A stretch of DNA of 64,000 nt from the NCBI GenBank assembly GCA_963769605.1, contig CAVYML010000004.1, forward strand, positions 127,452 through 191,451, read 5' to 3'. The notes beneath the pieces are model-generated. The model was not told where the DNA came from, did no database searches, and saw only the letters and a list, made by a program, of their open reading frames with translations. Positions 43,469 through 52,793 of the stretch are shown here, one piece after another (within the stretch, counting starts at the first letter, position 1; every line of letters starts with the position of its first letter). The DNA comes from Fen-1254 sp963769605 (GTDB taxonomy: Bacteria; Bacteroidota; Ignavibacteria; UBA10030). The position numbers and the translations under genes are program-made.

Positions 43469-46024
43469 GTGTGGAATAAAACAAATTTAAATAATGAATC
43501 TATTATTTTACCAGTTTTATTTTTAATAGTTTATTCTGTCACCTTGGCTCAAAGTACGGATAATAAGGTCGGAGGTATTTGTTTCAGGGTTGATGATAAT
43601 CATTTAATCTATCAATATGAACAATATATGTCGGTATTTGATAAATACGGCTATAAATCTGGATTCGCAATGAATCTTGGACTCGCTTTTTCAAATGACA
43701 CCTTGCTTCAAATGATAAGAAATATGCAATTGAGGGGATATGAATTTATGGATCATACTCCAAATCATGCTACGCAATTCTTTACGACAAATGATACTTC
43801 TCAATATAGCGGTAAAAGGGGTGTTGACCATATCGCCGGTAATAAAGTATGTCTATCTTACGATAGCATTGATACTCTCACAAATTATGGAACAAAGAGG
43901 ATAAATGGAATAGGTACTGTATCTGGGAATTATCTCATAAGCGATAGTAATGGTTTTTTTTCATATCTTTCCCAAAATATAACTGATTATGTTGAAGTTT
44001 ATTTCCCGAATCATGGTATTTTATGTCGTATAAAAAACGCGATGGCAGTATCAAGCATAGATCCTGATACGTTAGTAATGACAAATTTTTGGGATGATAC
44101 AGTTTCACTTGGTCCATGGTATAAAGAACCATTCCAGATTATTAATCTCTTTGGTGTCCATTTAACATCCGATGCAGTAAGTTTATTGGCCGCGCGCACA
44201 CTTGAAATTTGCCAAGAAAAGGATTTCGATAGGCCATATACCTGGATTCAGCCTGGAGGACAAACGCCCCAACTTCTTTCTAATCAAATTATGGCTATCT
44301 ATGGAAATACATTTAACTACACAGCTGCAGGGATTAATGCGTTGTCTGCTATTAAATGTTATAATGAGTTCAATCCAACATTGGATAGAAGATTTGCTAT
44401 TCAAGATGGGGATTTCCGGGAAGATATTTATAATCTTGATTCGAATAAAGCTATTATAGCTGATAAGGTTGCTAAACATTATGTATTAATTGGTCAAAGT
44501 CATTTTACCACATTTAATCTTTTAGGAGGCTGGGCTGGATATCTTACTCGCGTAGATAGTCTTCTTCAATGGTGTAAAGCAAATTTTGCGCGGATACCGG
44601 TTAGAACATATCATGAATGGGCTGACATTCTATATTCAACGCCGCAAAATCCGTATACTAATATTATGCCTCCACTTAATGTAGATCTGGATAAAAATGG
44701 CATTCCAGATGGTTATTATGATAGAGCGGGCTATACCGATGGTACATTAGATCCAACAGATGGCACGGCAGATAATGGATACTATTCTTATACAATAAAT
44801 AAAAAGGGAAGTATTTGCTTTATTAATCAGTTAGCAGGGCTTGAAAAAGGCGATAATGATTTTTATATCTATACAAAAGGTAGTGAGGGAGATACTGTCC
44901 AGGTAGCCTTTTATTTTCCGGCAAATAATTATAAGTCGATTTATTTTAGGTTCCCTGCGACAAGCTCATCATGGTGTAGATACGGTGTCGCTCAATCTGT
45001 GAACGGAACAACATCTATAAATATTCCTTTAGATGTATCCTATTGCAACATTCAGGTTTCTTGCCTGAAGTATATAAGCGGAACAGTAAAAGTGAGCGGC
45101 TTCGTATTACGGAAAAAAATTGATGTACCTCTAAAAATTACAACATTACCGATTACTAATATAGGTACAAACGATTATTACCAGTACAAAATCAGCGTTG
45201 CATCACAATGGTATAATGATAGTCTAACATATCAAATAAAATATGCACCTGCCTGGTTAGGCATTGATAAGAATGGAATCGTATCCGGCAGAACACCATC
45301 GCAAAATGGAAATTATTTTATAAATTGTTCTGTGAGCGATCAGCACAATAATGTTGATACCCAGGCATTTACCTTGGTAGTGGCAAATAATAGAATATTA
45401 AATGTAAGTTCAAATGAAATATCTTTAGGATGGAGAGCATGGAAATCAGAAGTGGATACACTCATTATGCTGGTCAACAATGGATATGACACTATTTCTA
45501 TTTTAAATATTAAAGCAGATTCTTTGATTTCATTATTACCATCAGCAACAATTGTTCCACCATATAGTTCAATTAATGCAAAATTGAAAGTTCTTGCTTC
45601 ATCTCTGGGAAATTTTAAAGCAAATATTTATATTTCCAGTAATGCAAAAAACTCTCCAGATACAATTCTGGTTACGGCTGTCAACGTGATTAAAACGGAT
45701 TCAGGTAATTTAAATGTGGAACCGCATGAATTTGCACTATACCAAAATTATCCTAATCCATTTAACCCTACAACAACAATCTCATTTGTACTTCCATGGA
45801 CGAGCACCATCAAGATAGAAATTTACGATATTCTTGGACGCAAGGTTTGTACTCTTTTCCCTGAACAGCAAAAAGAAAAAGGAGTATATTCGATTGTTTG
45901 GTCGGGGAAAAATAATAATGGCTATCCGCTCGCAAGCGGTGTTTACTTCGCTCGACTTATTGCAAAGGCCATTTCAGGTTCTGTGAGCAAAATTATAGTA
46001 AAGAAAATGGTCATGTTGCGATAA
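43469..46024 (+). CDS. Secreted polysaccharide-deacetylase-like protein with type IX secretion signal
   Basis: About 850 residues. A signal peptide is followed by a domain starting GGICFRVDDNHLIYQYEQYMSVFDKYGYKSGFAMN, like NodB-type deacetylases (paired aspartates, then RGYEFMDHTPNHA). A beta-rich middle and an Ig-like repeat (YQIKYAPAWLGIDKNGIVSG) follow. The last 90 residues are a type IX secretion C-terminal domain, NYPNPFNPTTTISF then SGVYFARLI. It is therefore exported and probably cell-surface bound. The frame is open from 43421; GTG 43469, five bases after the previous gene's stop, gives a proper signal peptide. The deacetylase function is inferred. Confidence 0.8.
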   Translation: MWNKTNLNNESIILPVLFLIVYSVTLAQSTDNKVGGICFRVDDNHLIYQYEQYMSVFDKYGYKSGFAMNLGLAFSNDTLLQMIRNMQLRGYEFMDHTPNHATQFFTTNDTSQYSGKRGVDHIAGNKVCLSYDSIDTLTNYGTKRINGIGTVSGNYLISDSNGFFSYLSQNITDYVEVYFPNHGILCRIKNAMAVSSIDPDTLVMTNFWDDTVSLGPWYKEPFQIINLFGVHLTSDAVSLLAARTLEICQEKDFDRPYTWIQPGGQTPQLLSNQIMAIYGNTFNYTAAGINALSAIKCYNEFNPTLDRRFAIQDGDFREDIYNLDSNKAIIADKVAKHYVLIGQSHFTTFNLLGGWAGYLTRVDSLLQWCKANFARIPVRTYHEWADILYSTPQNPYTNIMPPLNVDLDKNGIPDGYYDRAGYTDGTLDPTDGTADNGYYSYTINKKGSICFINQLAGLEKGDNDFYIYTKGSEGDTVQVAFYFPANNYKSIYFRFPATSSSWCRYGVAQSVNGTTSINIPLDVSYCNIQVSCLKYISGTVKVSGFVLRKKIDVPLKITTLPITNIGTNDYYQYKISVASQWYNDSLTYQIKYAPAWLGIDKNGIVSGRTPSQNGNYFINCSVSDQHNNVDTQAFTLVVANNRILNVSSNEISLGWRAWKSEVDTLIMLVNNGYDTISILNIKADSLISLLPSATIVPPYSSINAKLKVLASSLGNFKANIYISSNAKNSPDTILVTAVNVIKTDSGNLNVEPHEFALYQNYPNPFNPTTTISFVLPWTSTIKIEIYDILGRKVCTLFPEQQKEKGVYSIVWSGKNNNGYPLASGVYFARLIAKAISGSVSKIIVKKMVMLR

Positions 46025-46260
46025 TTTAAGCCGGGATTGTCCAAAAGATTTGTTTGCCTCCATGTATTCTTGCTTGCCGATAAAAGTGCTATAACCCAAA
46101 CAGTATTATGAAATAACAGTAAAAAGGGTTGTCTTGCCTTTTTAGCTCCCTCTATTGGAAAACGTACTAAAGTTTTCTTATATTTTAACATTAAAATCAT
46201 TGAATGAACGTACATTCTTTAATCTATACGTTTATTATCGAAGACAGAAGGTCAAACCTT

Positions 46261-47412
46261 ATGAAAATTCCCTTCCTCGATCTTAGAATTCAGTATGAAT
46301 CAATTAAAGATGAAATCAATCCTGCTATTCAAAATGTTTTAGATACTACAGCCTTCGTTCTCGGTAAATCGGTTGAAGATTTTGAAAAAGCATTTGCAGA
46401 AGCACATAAAGTAAAACATTGCGTTGCGGTAAGCTCCGGAACAGACGGAAATCATCTGGCATTATGGGCTTTAGGCTTGCAAAAAGACGATGAGGTTATT
46501 ATTCCGGCCAATACCTTCATTGCAACTGCCTGGGGCGCTACTCTTTGCGGTGCAACGCCGGTGTTTGTCGATTGCGAATCGGATAGCTATAATATCGATC
46601 CGTCGAAAGTCGAACAGGCAATTACTTCAAAAACCAAGGCAATTGTTGCGGTACATTTGTATGGTCAACCGGCGGATATCGATCCGCTGAGAGAAATTTC
46701 AACAAGGAAAAACATTCATCTTGTAGAAGATTGTGCTCAAGCACATCTTGCCGAGTATTTGACACATCCCGTCAAACCATCTTCAAATCCTAGTACATCC
46801 GGTGAATGGAAACCGGTCGGTGGCTTGGGAGAGATTGCATCGTTTAGCTTTTATCCGGGAAAAAATCTTGGTGCGTACGGTGAAGGAGGCGCTGTTACGA
46901 CTAATGACGACGCGCTTGCAAAATTGGTAAAAATGCTGCGGGCTCACGGCGCAGAAGAAAAATACCTTCACCAAATATACGGGCATAATTACAGAATGGA
47001 AGGTATCCAGGGTGCGGTGCTCGGTGTAAAACTTAAGCATTTAAAAGAATGGACTGATAAACGACGTTTAGTTGCACAGAAATATAGAGAGCTGCTTTCC
47101 AATGTTGAGCAGGTGAAACTTCCCGTTGAAAAATCGTACGCAAAACACGTCTATCATCTGTATGTGATCCAGGCCACAAAAAGAGATGAATTGCAGCGCT
47201 ACCTTCAAGGACAAGGAATAAGCACGGGATTGCATTACCCGGTACCGCTGCATCTGCAGCCATGCTTTAAAGATTTAAACTATAAAAAAGGAGTTTTCCC
47301 GGCTGCGGAACAGCTTGCAGAAAACGGGTTATCTTTACCGATGTTTGCTGAATTGACGGATGACCAGGTGGCTTATGTTGCAAATGCAGTAAAAAGATTC
47401 TATCATAAATAA
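46261..47412 (+). CDS. DegT-family sugar aminotransferase (WbpE-like)
   Basis: A 383-residue PLP aminotransferase. K201 in FYPGKNLGAYGEGGAV is the cofactor lysine and VEDCAQAH holds the cofactor aspartate. An insertion at residues 168-186 (LTHPVKPSSNPSTSGEW) looks like translated linker or repeat and is absent from typical relatives. The frame opens at 46204, but ATG 46261 with AGAAGG upstream fits the family. Together with the Gfo/Idh and acyltransferase genes downstream it matches WbpE in making 3-amino-uronic sugar nucleotides. Confidence 0.9.
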   Translation: MKIPFLDLRIQYESIKDEINPAIQNVLDTTAFVLGKSVEDFEKAFAEAHKVKHCVAVSSGTDGNHLALWALGLQKDDEVIIPANTFIATAWGATLCGATPVFVDCESDSYNIDPSKVEQAITSKTKAIVAVHLYGQPADIDPLREISTRKNIHLVEDCAQAHLAEYLTHPVKPSSNPSTSGEWKPVGGLGEIASFSFYPGKNLGAYGEGGAVTTNDDALAKLVKMLRAHGAEEKYLHQIYGHNYRMEGIQGAVLGVKLKHLKEWTDKRRLVAQKYRELLSNVEQVKLPVEKSYAKHVYHLYVIQATKRDELQRYLQGQGISTGLHYPVPLHLQPCFKDLNYKKGVFPAAEQLAENGLSLPMFAELTDDQVAYVANAVKRFYHK

Positions 47413-47541
47413 AAAATCAGGTACATCGGGTTCTTTTCCTTTAAAGGAATGGGCTAATGATTCATATTATAATCAAAGCTGCGGGATGAAGGAAAAACAA
47501 ATCAATGATGTGTGGAATATTCTCCGCAAGTTTTGCTGATA

Positions 47542-48999
47542 ATGAGCATGATACATCCTCGATATAAAATTGTTTTAGCAATTCTCGACTATTTTCTCCT
47601 CCTTTCCTCTTTTATTATAGCAATTGAATTAAAAGGGGTTGTGCACAATACGTCAACGCCAGGAGCGGGGTTGCAAATATTTAATTCGGATCATATCGGT
47701 ACATTTATTTATTTTTTCTTTGTTTTAATAGTATTTCAAAATTATAATCTTTATAAAGTCGACATCGTACTCACTAAATCGCGGCAATTTGTACAACTGA
47801 CTATTTCATTTTTTTATGCAACTATCCTGCTGGCTGTTGCATCTTTTTTCTTTAATTACCGCCTGGATCCGCATCTCAGAATAGTTTCACTCTATTTTAT
47901 TTTTATCGGATTAACGATCATTGCATTTTATAGGATATTTATTTTCCGTCTTTTATTTATCTATTTTCGTAAACAGAAAGTTGTAAAAAAGAAAATCCTC
48001 ATCGTAGGCGCTACTCTTGAAGCAAAAAATTTTATTATTCAATGTTTGATTGATAACCTTTATGGATTCGAAGTTATTGGATTTGTAGATGAATCCTATA
48101 AAGTCGATGATGTTGTATTTGAAAATATTAGAAATATAGGAAGACTTCGCGATCTTCCTCATCTTGTCAAAAACAAAAAAATTGATGAAATTCTCATTAC
48201 AATTACGGATGTTACTACTAAAAAATTGCTGGATATAATCGATCTTTGTAAAACAACGAAAGCGAATATTCGAGTAGCGTCGCCCATATTGGAAATTATT
48301 CATTCTAAAATTTATTCGGAAAAATATTTTGACGTTCCGTTAGCAAAATTTTCCAATAATGGCGAAAATAGAAGCAGGCTTTTAATAAAAAGGATGATCG
48401 ATGTCGTTCTTGCTTCAGTAGGAATAGTGATTTTGTTTATTCCTTTTATCGTCATTGCGATATTTATCAAATTATCATCAGAGGGACCTGTGTTGTTTCG
48501 TCAGACGAGGATCGGGAAGAATGGAAAACCTTTTATTTTCTATAAATTCCGCTCCATGCACATGGGAAGCGAGAACGATGATAAGCGAAAAAAACACATG
48601 CAGTCGTATATTAAGCAGAACGGCAAAAAGGAATCTGCTAAAAAGCTGACCAAAATTGTTAATGAAGAAAAAATTACAGGGATCGGTAAATTCTTAAGAA
48701 AAACAAGCATGGACGAACTTCCGCAATTCATCAATGTGCTTAAAGGGAATATGAGCTTAGTAGGTCCCAGACCGTGTTTACAATATGAATATGAAGCATA
48801 CGATGATTGGCATAAAAGAAGAATGAGCGTAACACCGGGTTGTACGGGCCTGTGGCAGGTAACTGCAAGATCAAAAACAAATTTTGAAGAAATGGTTTTA
48901 CTCGATATTTATTATATAGAAAATATGTTGATTTGGCTTGATCTGCAGCTTATCTTAAAAACCTTGCCGGTTATGATTTTTCAAAAAGGCGGGAAATAA
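47542..48999 (+). CDS. Polyprenyl-phosphate sugar phosphotransferase (WcaJ/WbaP type)
   Basis: About 485 residues. Four to five N-terminal membrane helices precede a Rossmann-like domain (KKILIVGATLEAKNFI; about 150-260). The C-terminal bacterial sugar transferase domain has IDVVLASVGIVILFIPFIV, GPVLFRQTRIGKNGKPFIFYKFRSM, TSMDELPQFINVLKGNMSLVGPRPC and PGCTGLWQV. It starts repeat-unit synthesis by moving a sugar-1-phosphate to undecaprenyl phosphate. ATG 47542 is chosen over the upstream 47512. Confidence 0.9.
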   Translation: MSMIHPRYKIVLAILDYFLLLSSFIIAIELKGVVHNTSTPGAGLQIFNSDHIGTFIYFFFVLIVFQNYNLYKVDIVLTKSRQFVQLTISFFYATILLAVASFFFNYRLDPHLRIVSLYFIFIGLTIIAFYRIFIFRLLFIYFRKQKVVKKKILIVGATLEAKNFIIQCLIDNLYGFEVIGFVDESYKVDDVVFENIRNIGRLRDLPHLVKNKKIDEILITITDVTTKKLLDIIDLCKTTKANIRVASPILEIIHSKIYSEKYFDVPLAKFSNNGENRSRLLIKRMIDVVLASVGIVILFIPFIVIAIFIKLSSEGPVLFRQTRIGKNGKPFIFYKFRSMHMGSENDDKRKKHMQSYIKQNGKKESAKKLTKIVNEEKITGIGKFLRKTSMDELPQFINVLKGNMSLVGPRPCLQYEYEAYDDWHKRRMSVTPGCTGLWQVTARSKTNFEEMVLLDIYYIENMLIWLDLQLILKTLPVMIFQKGGK

Positions 49000-49028
49000 A
49001 TCACTTTAATTTTAAAGGATAAAATAAA

Positions 49029-50027
49029 ATGAAGATAGGAGTGATCGGATTAGGATATTGGAGTCCCAATATCATAAGAAATTTCCTGCAAAATTCAGAT
49101 ATAGAAAAAGTAATAGTCTGCGATATAAAGAAGGAAAGGCTCGCTGCGATAAAAATCAAGTTCCCTTCCGTCGAGGTCATGGATGATTATGACGCAATGT
49201 TGAATACGAATATCGATGCTCTTGCAATTGCAACTCCTATAGGGTCTCATTATTCTCTTGCAAAAAAAGCGCTGGAACATGGCAAACATATTTGGGTTGA
49301 AAAACCTTTTACGAGTTCAAGCAAAGATGCGGAAGACCTTGTAGAACTTGCTGAAAAGAAGAATCTTAGAATATTTGTCGATCATACGTTCGTTTATACG
49401 GGAGCAGTAAGGAAAATAAAGGAATTGATCGAGAAGGATGAATTAGGCGAAATAACATATTTTGATTCGGTTAGAATTAATTTAGGACTCTTTCAACATG
49501 ACGTTAATGTCGTCTGGGATTTGGCCCCGCATGATTTGGCAATCATGAGATTTGTTCTATCGAATAAGAAGATAAATGCCATAGCGGCACACGGAATTGC
49601 GAATTATTATATACATGAGAACATCGCACATATTTCAATTTATCTGGAAAATAACTGCTATGCGCATTTTCATGTTAATTGGACGTCTCCTGTTAAAATA
49701 AGGCGGATGCTTATAGGCGGTCGGAAGCGGATGTTGATGTTCGATGATTTGCTGACTACGGAAAAAATAAAAGTGTACGACAGCAGCGTTCAACTCAACT
49801 CCCAGGAACAAATACATGAGGCGCTTATTCAATACAGAACAGGCGATATGTACTCGCCAAAAGTGGGGGAAACCGAAGCCCTGTCTGCCGGAGTGAAAGA
49901 GTTCATATCTGCGATTAAAGAAAAACGCGTTCCGATGACGAGTGGGTTGGATGGTCTTGAAGTTGTAAAGATACTTGAAGCGATTGAAATATCAATTAAG
50001 AATAACGGAAAATTGATCGAGCTTTAA
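49029..50027 (+). CDS. Gfo/Idh/MocA oxidoreductase (WbpB-like)
   Basis: A 332-residue NAD(P)-dependent sugar dehydrogenase. A Rossmann start, GVIGLGYWSPNIIRNF, binds the cofactor and VEKPFTSS contains the family EKP motif. WDLAPHDLAIMRFV supplies the catalytic H-x2-D type region. AAAGGA precedes ATG 49029. Next to a DegT aminotransferase and a hexapeptide acetyltransferase, it most likely oxidises C3 of a UDP-N-acetyl-uronate as WbpB does. Direct substrate evidence is lacking. Confidence 0.87.
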   Translation: MKIGVIGLGYWSPNIIRNFLQNSDIEKVIVCDIKKERLAAIKIKFPSVEVMDDYDAMLNTNIDALAIATPIGSHYSLAKKALEHGKHIWVEKPFTSSSKDAEDLVELAEKKNLRIFVDHTFVYTGAVRKIKELIEKDELGEITYFDSVRINLGLFQHDVNVVWDLAPHDLAIMRFVLSNKKINAIAAHGIANYYIHENIAHISIYLENNCYAHFHVNWTSPVKIRRMLIGGRKRMLMFDDLLTTEKIKVYDSSVQLNSQEQIHEALIQYRTGDMYSPKVGETEALSAGVKEFISAIKEKRVPMTSGLDGLEVVKILEAIEISIKNNGKLIEL

Positions 50028-50037
50028 TTGGAGAAAC

Positions 50038-50505
50038 ATGGAAAAGAAAAACATTAAGAACGTAGTTTTTGGTAAAGATGTAAAAGTCTTCGATTTTGTA
50101 AATTTATACGATTGCAAAATCGACGATAACTCAAAAGTCGGAGCATTTGTCGAGATTCAGCGGAATGCAACGATAGGGAAAAATTGTAAAATATCGTCGC
50201 ATAGTTTTATTTGCGAGGGCGTTCATATAGAGGATAATGTATTTGTCGGTCATAATGTGACATTTATCAATGACAAATATCCACGAGCTACAAATGAAAA
50301 AGGCGGCCTGCAGGATCAAGCAGATTGGAAAGTTGTCGAAACGGTTGTTTGCAAAGGCGCATCTATAGGATCGTCTTCAACAATCCTTTGCGGCGTGACC
50401 ATAGGTGAAAATGCCATTGTTGGCGCAGGCAGCGTCGTTACAAAGAATGTTCCTGCAAACAGTATTGTGGCAGGTGTTCCGGCAAAAGTAATCAGAAAAA
50501 TTTGA
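50038..50505 (+). CDS. Left-handed beta-helix acetyltransferase (WbpD/WlbB-like)
   Basis: A 155-residue hexapeptide-repeat acyltransferase. Repeats of the form I/V-G-x-x-x-x run from DDNSKVGAFVEIQ through IGENAIVGAGSVVTKNVPANSIVAGVPAKVI. HNVTFINDKYPRA and GASIGSSSTILCGVTIG are close to WbpD-type 3-N-acetyltransferases. It starts 10 bases after the oxidoreductase with GGAGA upstream. It would acetylate the 3-amino sugar from acetyl-CoA as the last step of the diacetamido sugar. Confidence 0.87.
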   Translation: MEKKNIKNVVFGKDVKVFDFVNLYDCKIDDNSKVGAFVEIQRNATIGKNCKISSHSFICEGVHIEDNVFVGHNVTFINDKYPRATNEKGGLQDQADWKVVETVVCKGASIGSSSTILCGVTIGENAIVGAGSVVTKNVPANSIVAGVPAKVIRKI

Positions 50506-50827
50506 ATGGCGAAAGGCGGATTTTAAGAATTAAAATTGCAGCCGGAGGCCCATAAATGTCTTCACGCGCAAGCGTGAATCAACATGGAGGACAGGGAAGG
50601 GAAGAGAAATTGCGGATTGCGGATTTGGGATTGAAGATTTCGGATTGTGGATTGAGGAGTGAGGAGTGAGGAGAAGCATTGCGGATTGGAGATTTGGGAT
50701 TGGGGAGAGAAAATTGAGGATTGCGGATTGCTGATTGCGGAATATGGATTGAGGAGTAAAGATTTCGAATTGCGGATTGAGGATTGGAGAAAGGTGATTA
50801 GGAATCGCTAATTTTGGGATGGGTAAG
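50506..50827. repeat. GCAGCCGG hairpin repeat plus RATTGCG heptamer array
   Basis: 50538-50600 is one copy of a roughly 60-base repeat: GCAGCCGGAGGCCCATAAATG, then the perfect hairpin TTCACGCGCAAGCGTGAA, then AACATGGAGGACAGGG. From about 50605 to 50810 follow degenerate GATTGCG/GATTGGG/GATTTGG units with seven-base spacing. No gene is seen. Confidence 0.65.
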
Positions 50828-51184
50828 ATGAATAGCAGGGAGTTGGAGGAACGGACGAAAATATTTTCTACCAATGTAATACAGTTGATCACTACTTTAC
50901 TTAAAAGCAAAGCTGCAGATGTAATCAGTTATCAAATCTTGAAGTCGGCAACCTCTTCAGGGGCGAATTATCGAGAAGCGGCGAGGGCCGAATCAAAGGC
51001 GGATTTTGTTCATAAGATAGGCGTGGTGGAAAAAGAAACAAATGAAACTCTGTACTGGCTGGAGTTGATAAAAGAATCGTTGGTTCAAAATAATAATGTA
51101 GATAATCTCCCTCTGCTCAAAGAATGTAATGAATTGCTTGCAATATTTGTAGCTTCTGGAAAGACGGCGAAGAGGAATAGGTAA
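50828..51184 (+). CDS. Four-helix-bundle (23S rRNA intervening-sequence) protein
   Basis: A 118-residue protein from ATG 50828 (MNSRELEERTKIF). QILKSATSSGANYREAARAESKADF is the family signature, with VVEKETNETLYWLELI in the last helices. It is intact, unlike the copies at 7103 and 63783. It lies between two heptamer arrays. The family's function is unknown; no rRNA is nearby. Confidence 0.85.
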   Translation: MNSRELEERTKIFSTNVIQLITTLLKSKAADVISYQILKSATSSGANYREAARAESKADFVHKIGVVEKETNETLYWLELIKESLVQNNNVDNLPLLKECNELLAIFVASGKTAKRNR

Positions 51185-51400
51185 GAATTGCGGATTGGAG
51201 AGAGGCAATTTCGGATTGCGGATTGCGAATTGCGGATTGGAGAAAAACGATTGCGGAATGCGAATTGCGGATTAGGGAGAGGCAATTTCGGATTTCGGAT
51301 TGCGGATTGGGGAGAAAGAGTGCGTTTCAAACTCAGGGGACATGTCAGATGATGGCGCAACCTTTCATGTTGGAATAATTGCGATATATATGAGTTGTTC
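51185..51400. repeat. RATTGCG heptamer array
   Basis: GATTGCGGATTGCGAATTGCG-like units fill 51188-51315 with occasional GGAGAAA spacers. The following 90 bases are unique, AT-rich and probably contain the promoter for the next module. Confidence 0.65.
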
Positions 51401-51414
51401 GTATATTATTTATA

Positions 51415-51642
51415 ATGAAAGCTGCATGGATGATTGATGATGAATGGGTGGATTGGTACAAACTGACACCGGCTGAGCGTTGGAATGAGACCCAAAAACT
51501 CTGGTCATTCTTTTTATCTGTAGGAGGATCCTACGATTCAGAACCCGATTCACAAAGTCCTTTCGACACTCATTTCGCACAACGTACGCGCATTGCTCAT
51601 GGGCGGACAAGCATGTGTATTGTACGGCGCAGCGGAGTTTAG
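51415..51642 (+). CDS. Small partner protein upstream of a nucleotidyltransferase
   Basis: A 75-residue protein with DDEWVDWYKLTPAERWNETQKLWSFFLSVGGSYDSEPD. The TP-x-x-R-W helix and the GGS-x-D/E-x-EPD-x-QSPF segment recur in small proteins before nucleotidyltransferases of this kind. The last 25 residues overlap the next gene in another frame and look non-conserved. It is probably the regulatory half of a two-gene module. Confidence 0.6.
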   Translation: MKAAWMIDDEWVDWYKLTPAERWNETQKLWSFFLSVGGSYDSEPDSQSPFDTHFAQRTRIAHGRTSMCIVRRSGV

Positions 51643-52294
51643 CCGGGATACCGATCTCGCAATTCTCGCTTCTGATGACAATCTCGCACTCTTGAGAACA
51701 GCTCTCCGTGAACTTCAATGCAGACGGATTGCTCTTCCTCCCTTTGAACAACAGTACCTTCTTCGCGGACATGCAATCCACTTTCGGAGTTTTCATCCCG
51801 ATGCAATGCATATGCGCTTAGATATAATGTCGGTCATGCGAGATGTCGATCCCTTTGACCAATTGTGGGAACGCCGAAAACATCTGGGCAGTGATGAGGC
51901 AAATCTGTACAATGTGGTATCATTGCCGGATCTCGTGCAAGCAAAGAAAACCCAGAGGGATAAAGACTGGCCTATGATCCGCAGACTTATTGAGGCAGAT
52001 TATATCCGGCAAGAATATCCAACATTGGAACAAGTCAGATTTTGGCTCCTCCAATCACGTACGCCTGAAATGATCATAGAGCTTGCTCAAACTTATATTC
52101 AAGAAAGTAAATTATTGAGCAATGTTCGCAAAGTCCTTCAGTTCGCGGGGACGGAAGATAAGATCGCGATTGAAACTGAACTAAACAAGGAGGAAAAAAA
52201 CGAGAGGGAGGCAGACCGCCGTTATTGGGAGCCGTTACGAAAAGAGCTTGAGGACTTCCGACATATGGATTATGCCACAGAAGAAGAGGTATAG
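51536..52294 (+). CDS. Nucleotidyltransferase with a non-standard start codon
   Basis: Protein homology extends upstream of the first ordinary start: IQNPIHKVLSTLISHNVRALL precedes MGGQACVLYGAAEFSRDTDLAIL, which carries the GG loop and DxD site. In frame, TAG (51521-51523) is followed by GGAGG (51523-51527) and then ACG (51533) or ATT (51536). No ATG, GTG or TTG occurs before TTG 51593. ATT with 8-base spacing from a perfect ribosome binding site is the likely start, or ATG has mutated to ACG. The remainder is helical, ending EEKNEREADRRYWEPLRKELE. Confidence 0.7.
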   Translation: MQNPIHKVLSTLISHNVRALLMGGQACVLYGAAEFSRDTDLAILASDDNLALLRTALRELQCRRIALPPFEQQYLLRGHAIHFRSFHPDAMHMRLDIMSVMRDVDPFDQLWERRKHLGSDEANLYNVVSLPDLVQAKKTQRDKDWPMIRRLIEADYIRQEYPTLEQVRFWLLQSRTPEMIIELAQTYIQESKLLSNVRKVLQFAGTEDKIAIETELNKEEKNEREADRRYWEPLRKELEDFRHMDYATEEEV

Positions 52295-52793
52295 GAAATA
52301 ATGATTGCGGATTGGGGAGAGGCAATTGCGGATTTCGGATCGCGAATTGCGGATTAGGGATTTCGGATTGAGGATTGCGGATTATGGATTTGGTCGTTTA
52401 GTATCTCAGAATAAGCATCGCCATGGGCTTTTTCAATTGCTAAATTTCAACGATCTTTAGAACATCTCCACGATGGCCCTCTATAGCCGGCGCCGACCTG
52501 CCAGACTGCTGACGCCCGACAAAATTCGCAACAGGTTGGCAGTCACGCAGGCGGGCCCATAAATGTTTTCACGCTCAAGCGTGAATCAATATAGAGAACA
52601 GGGAACGGAGAAGAAATTGCGAATTGCGGATTGTCAATTGCAATTCAGGAGTTCTTGTCCATGTCTCTTGCTTTTATTGCATAGCTGCGAAACATACCTC
52701 TAATCTTCCATCGCAGTCAAGAAATATTAGACAGCAGAATATGGAAACGTATGTAGTGTTTGATACTACATATTCATTTTTGTATATTTAATT
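52295..52793. repeat. Repeat-filled gap before BrnT
   Basis: RATTGCG heptamers fill 52300-52393. Palindrome arms (CGCCGACCTGCC and GGCAGTCACGCAGGCGGGC) lie near 52490-52556. A copy of the hairpin repeat, with one arm changed to TTCACGCTCAAGCGTGAA, lies at 52547-52614. No gene is seen in this gap. Confidence 0.6.
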
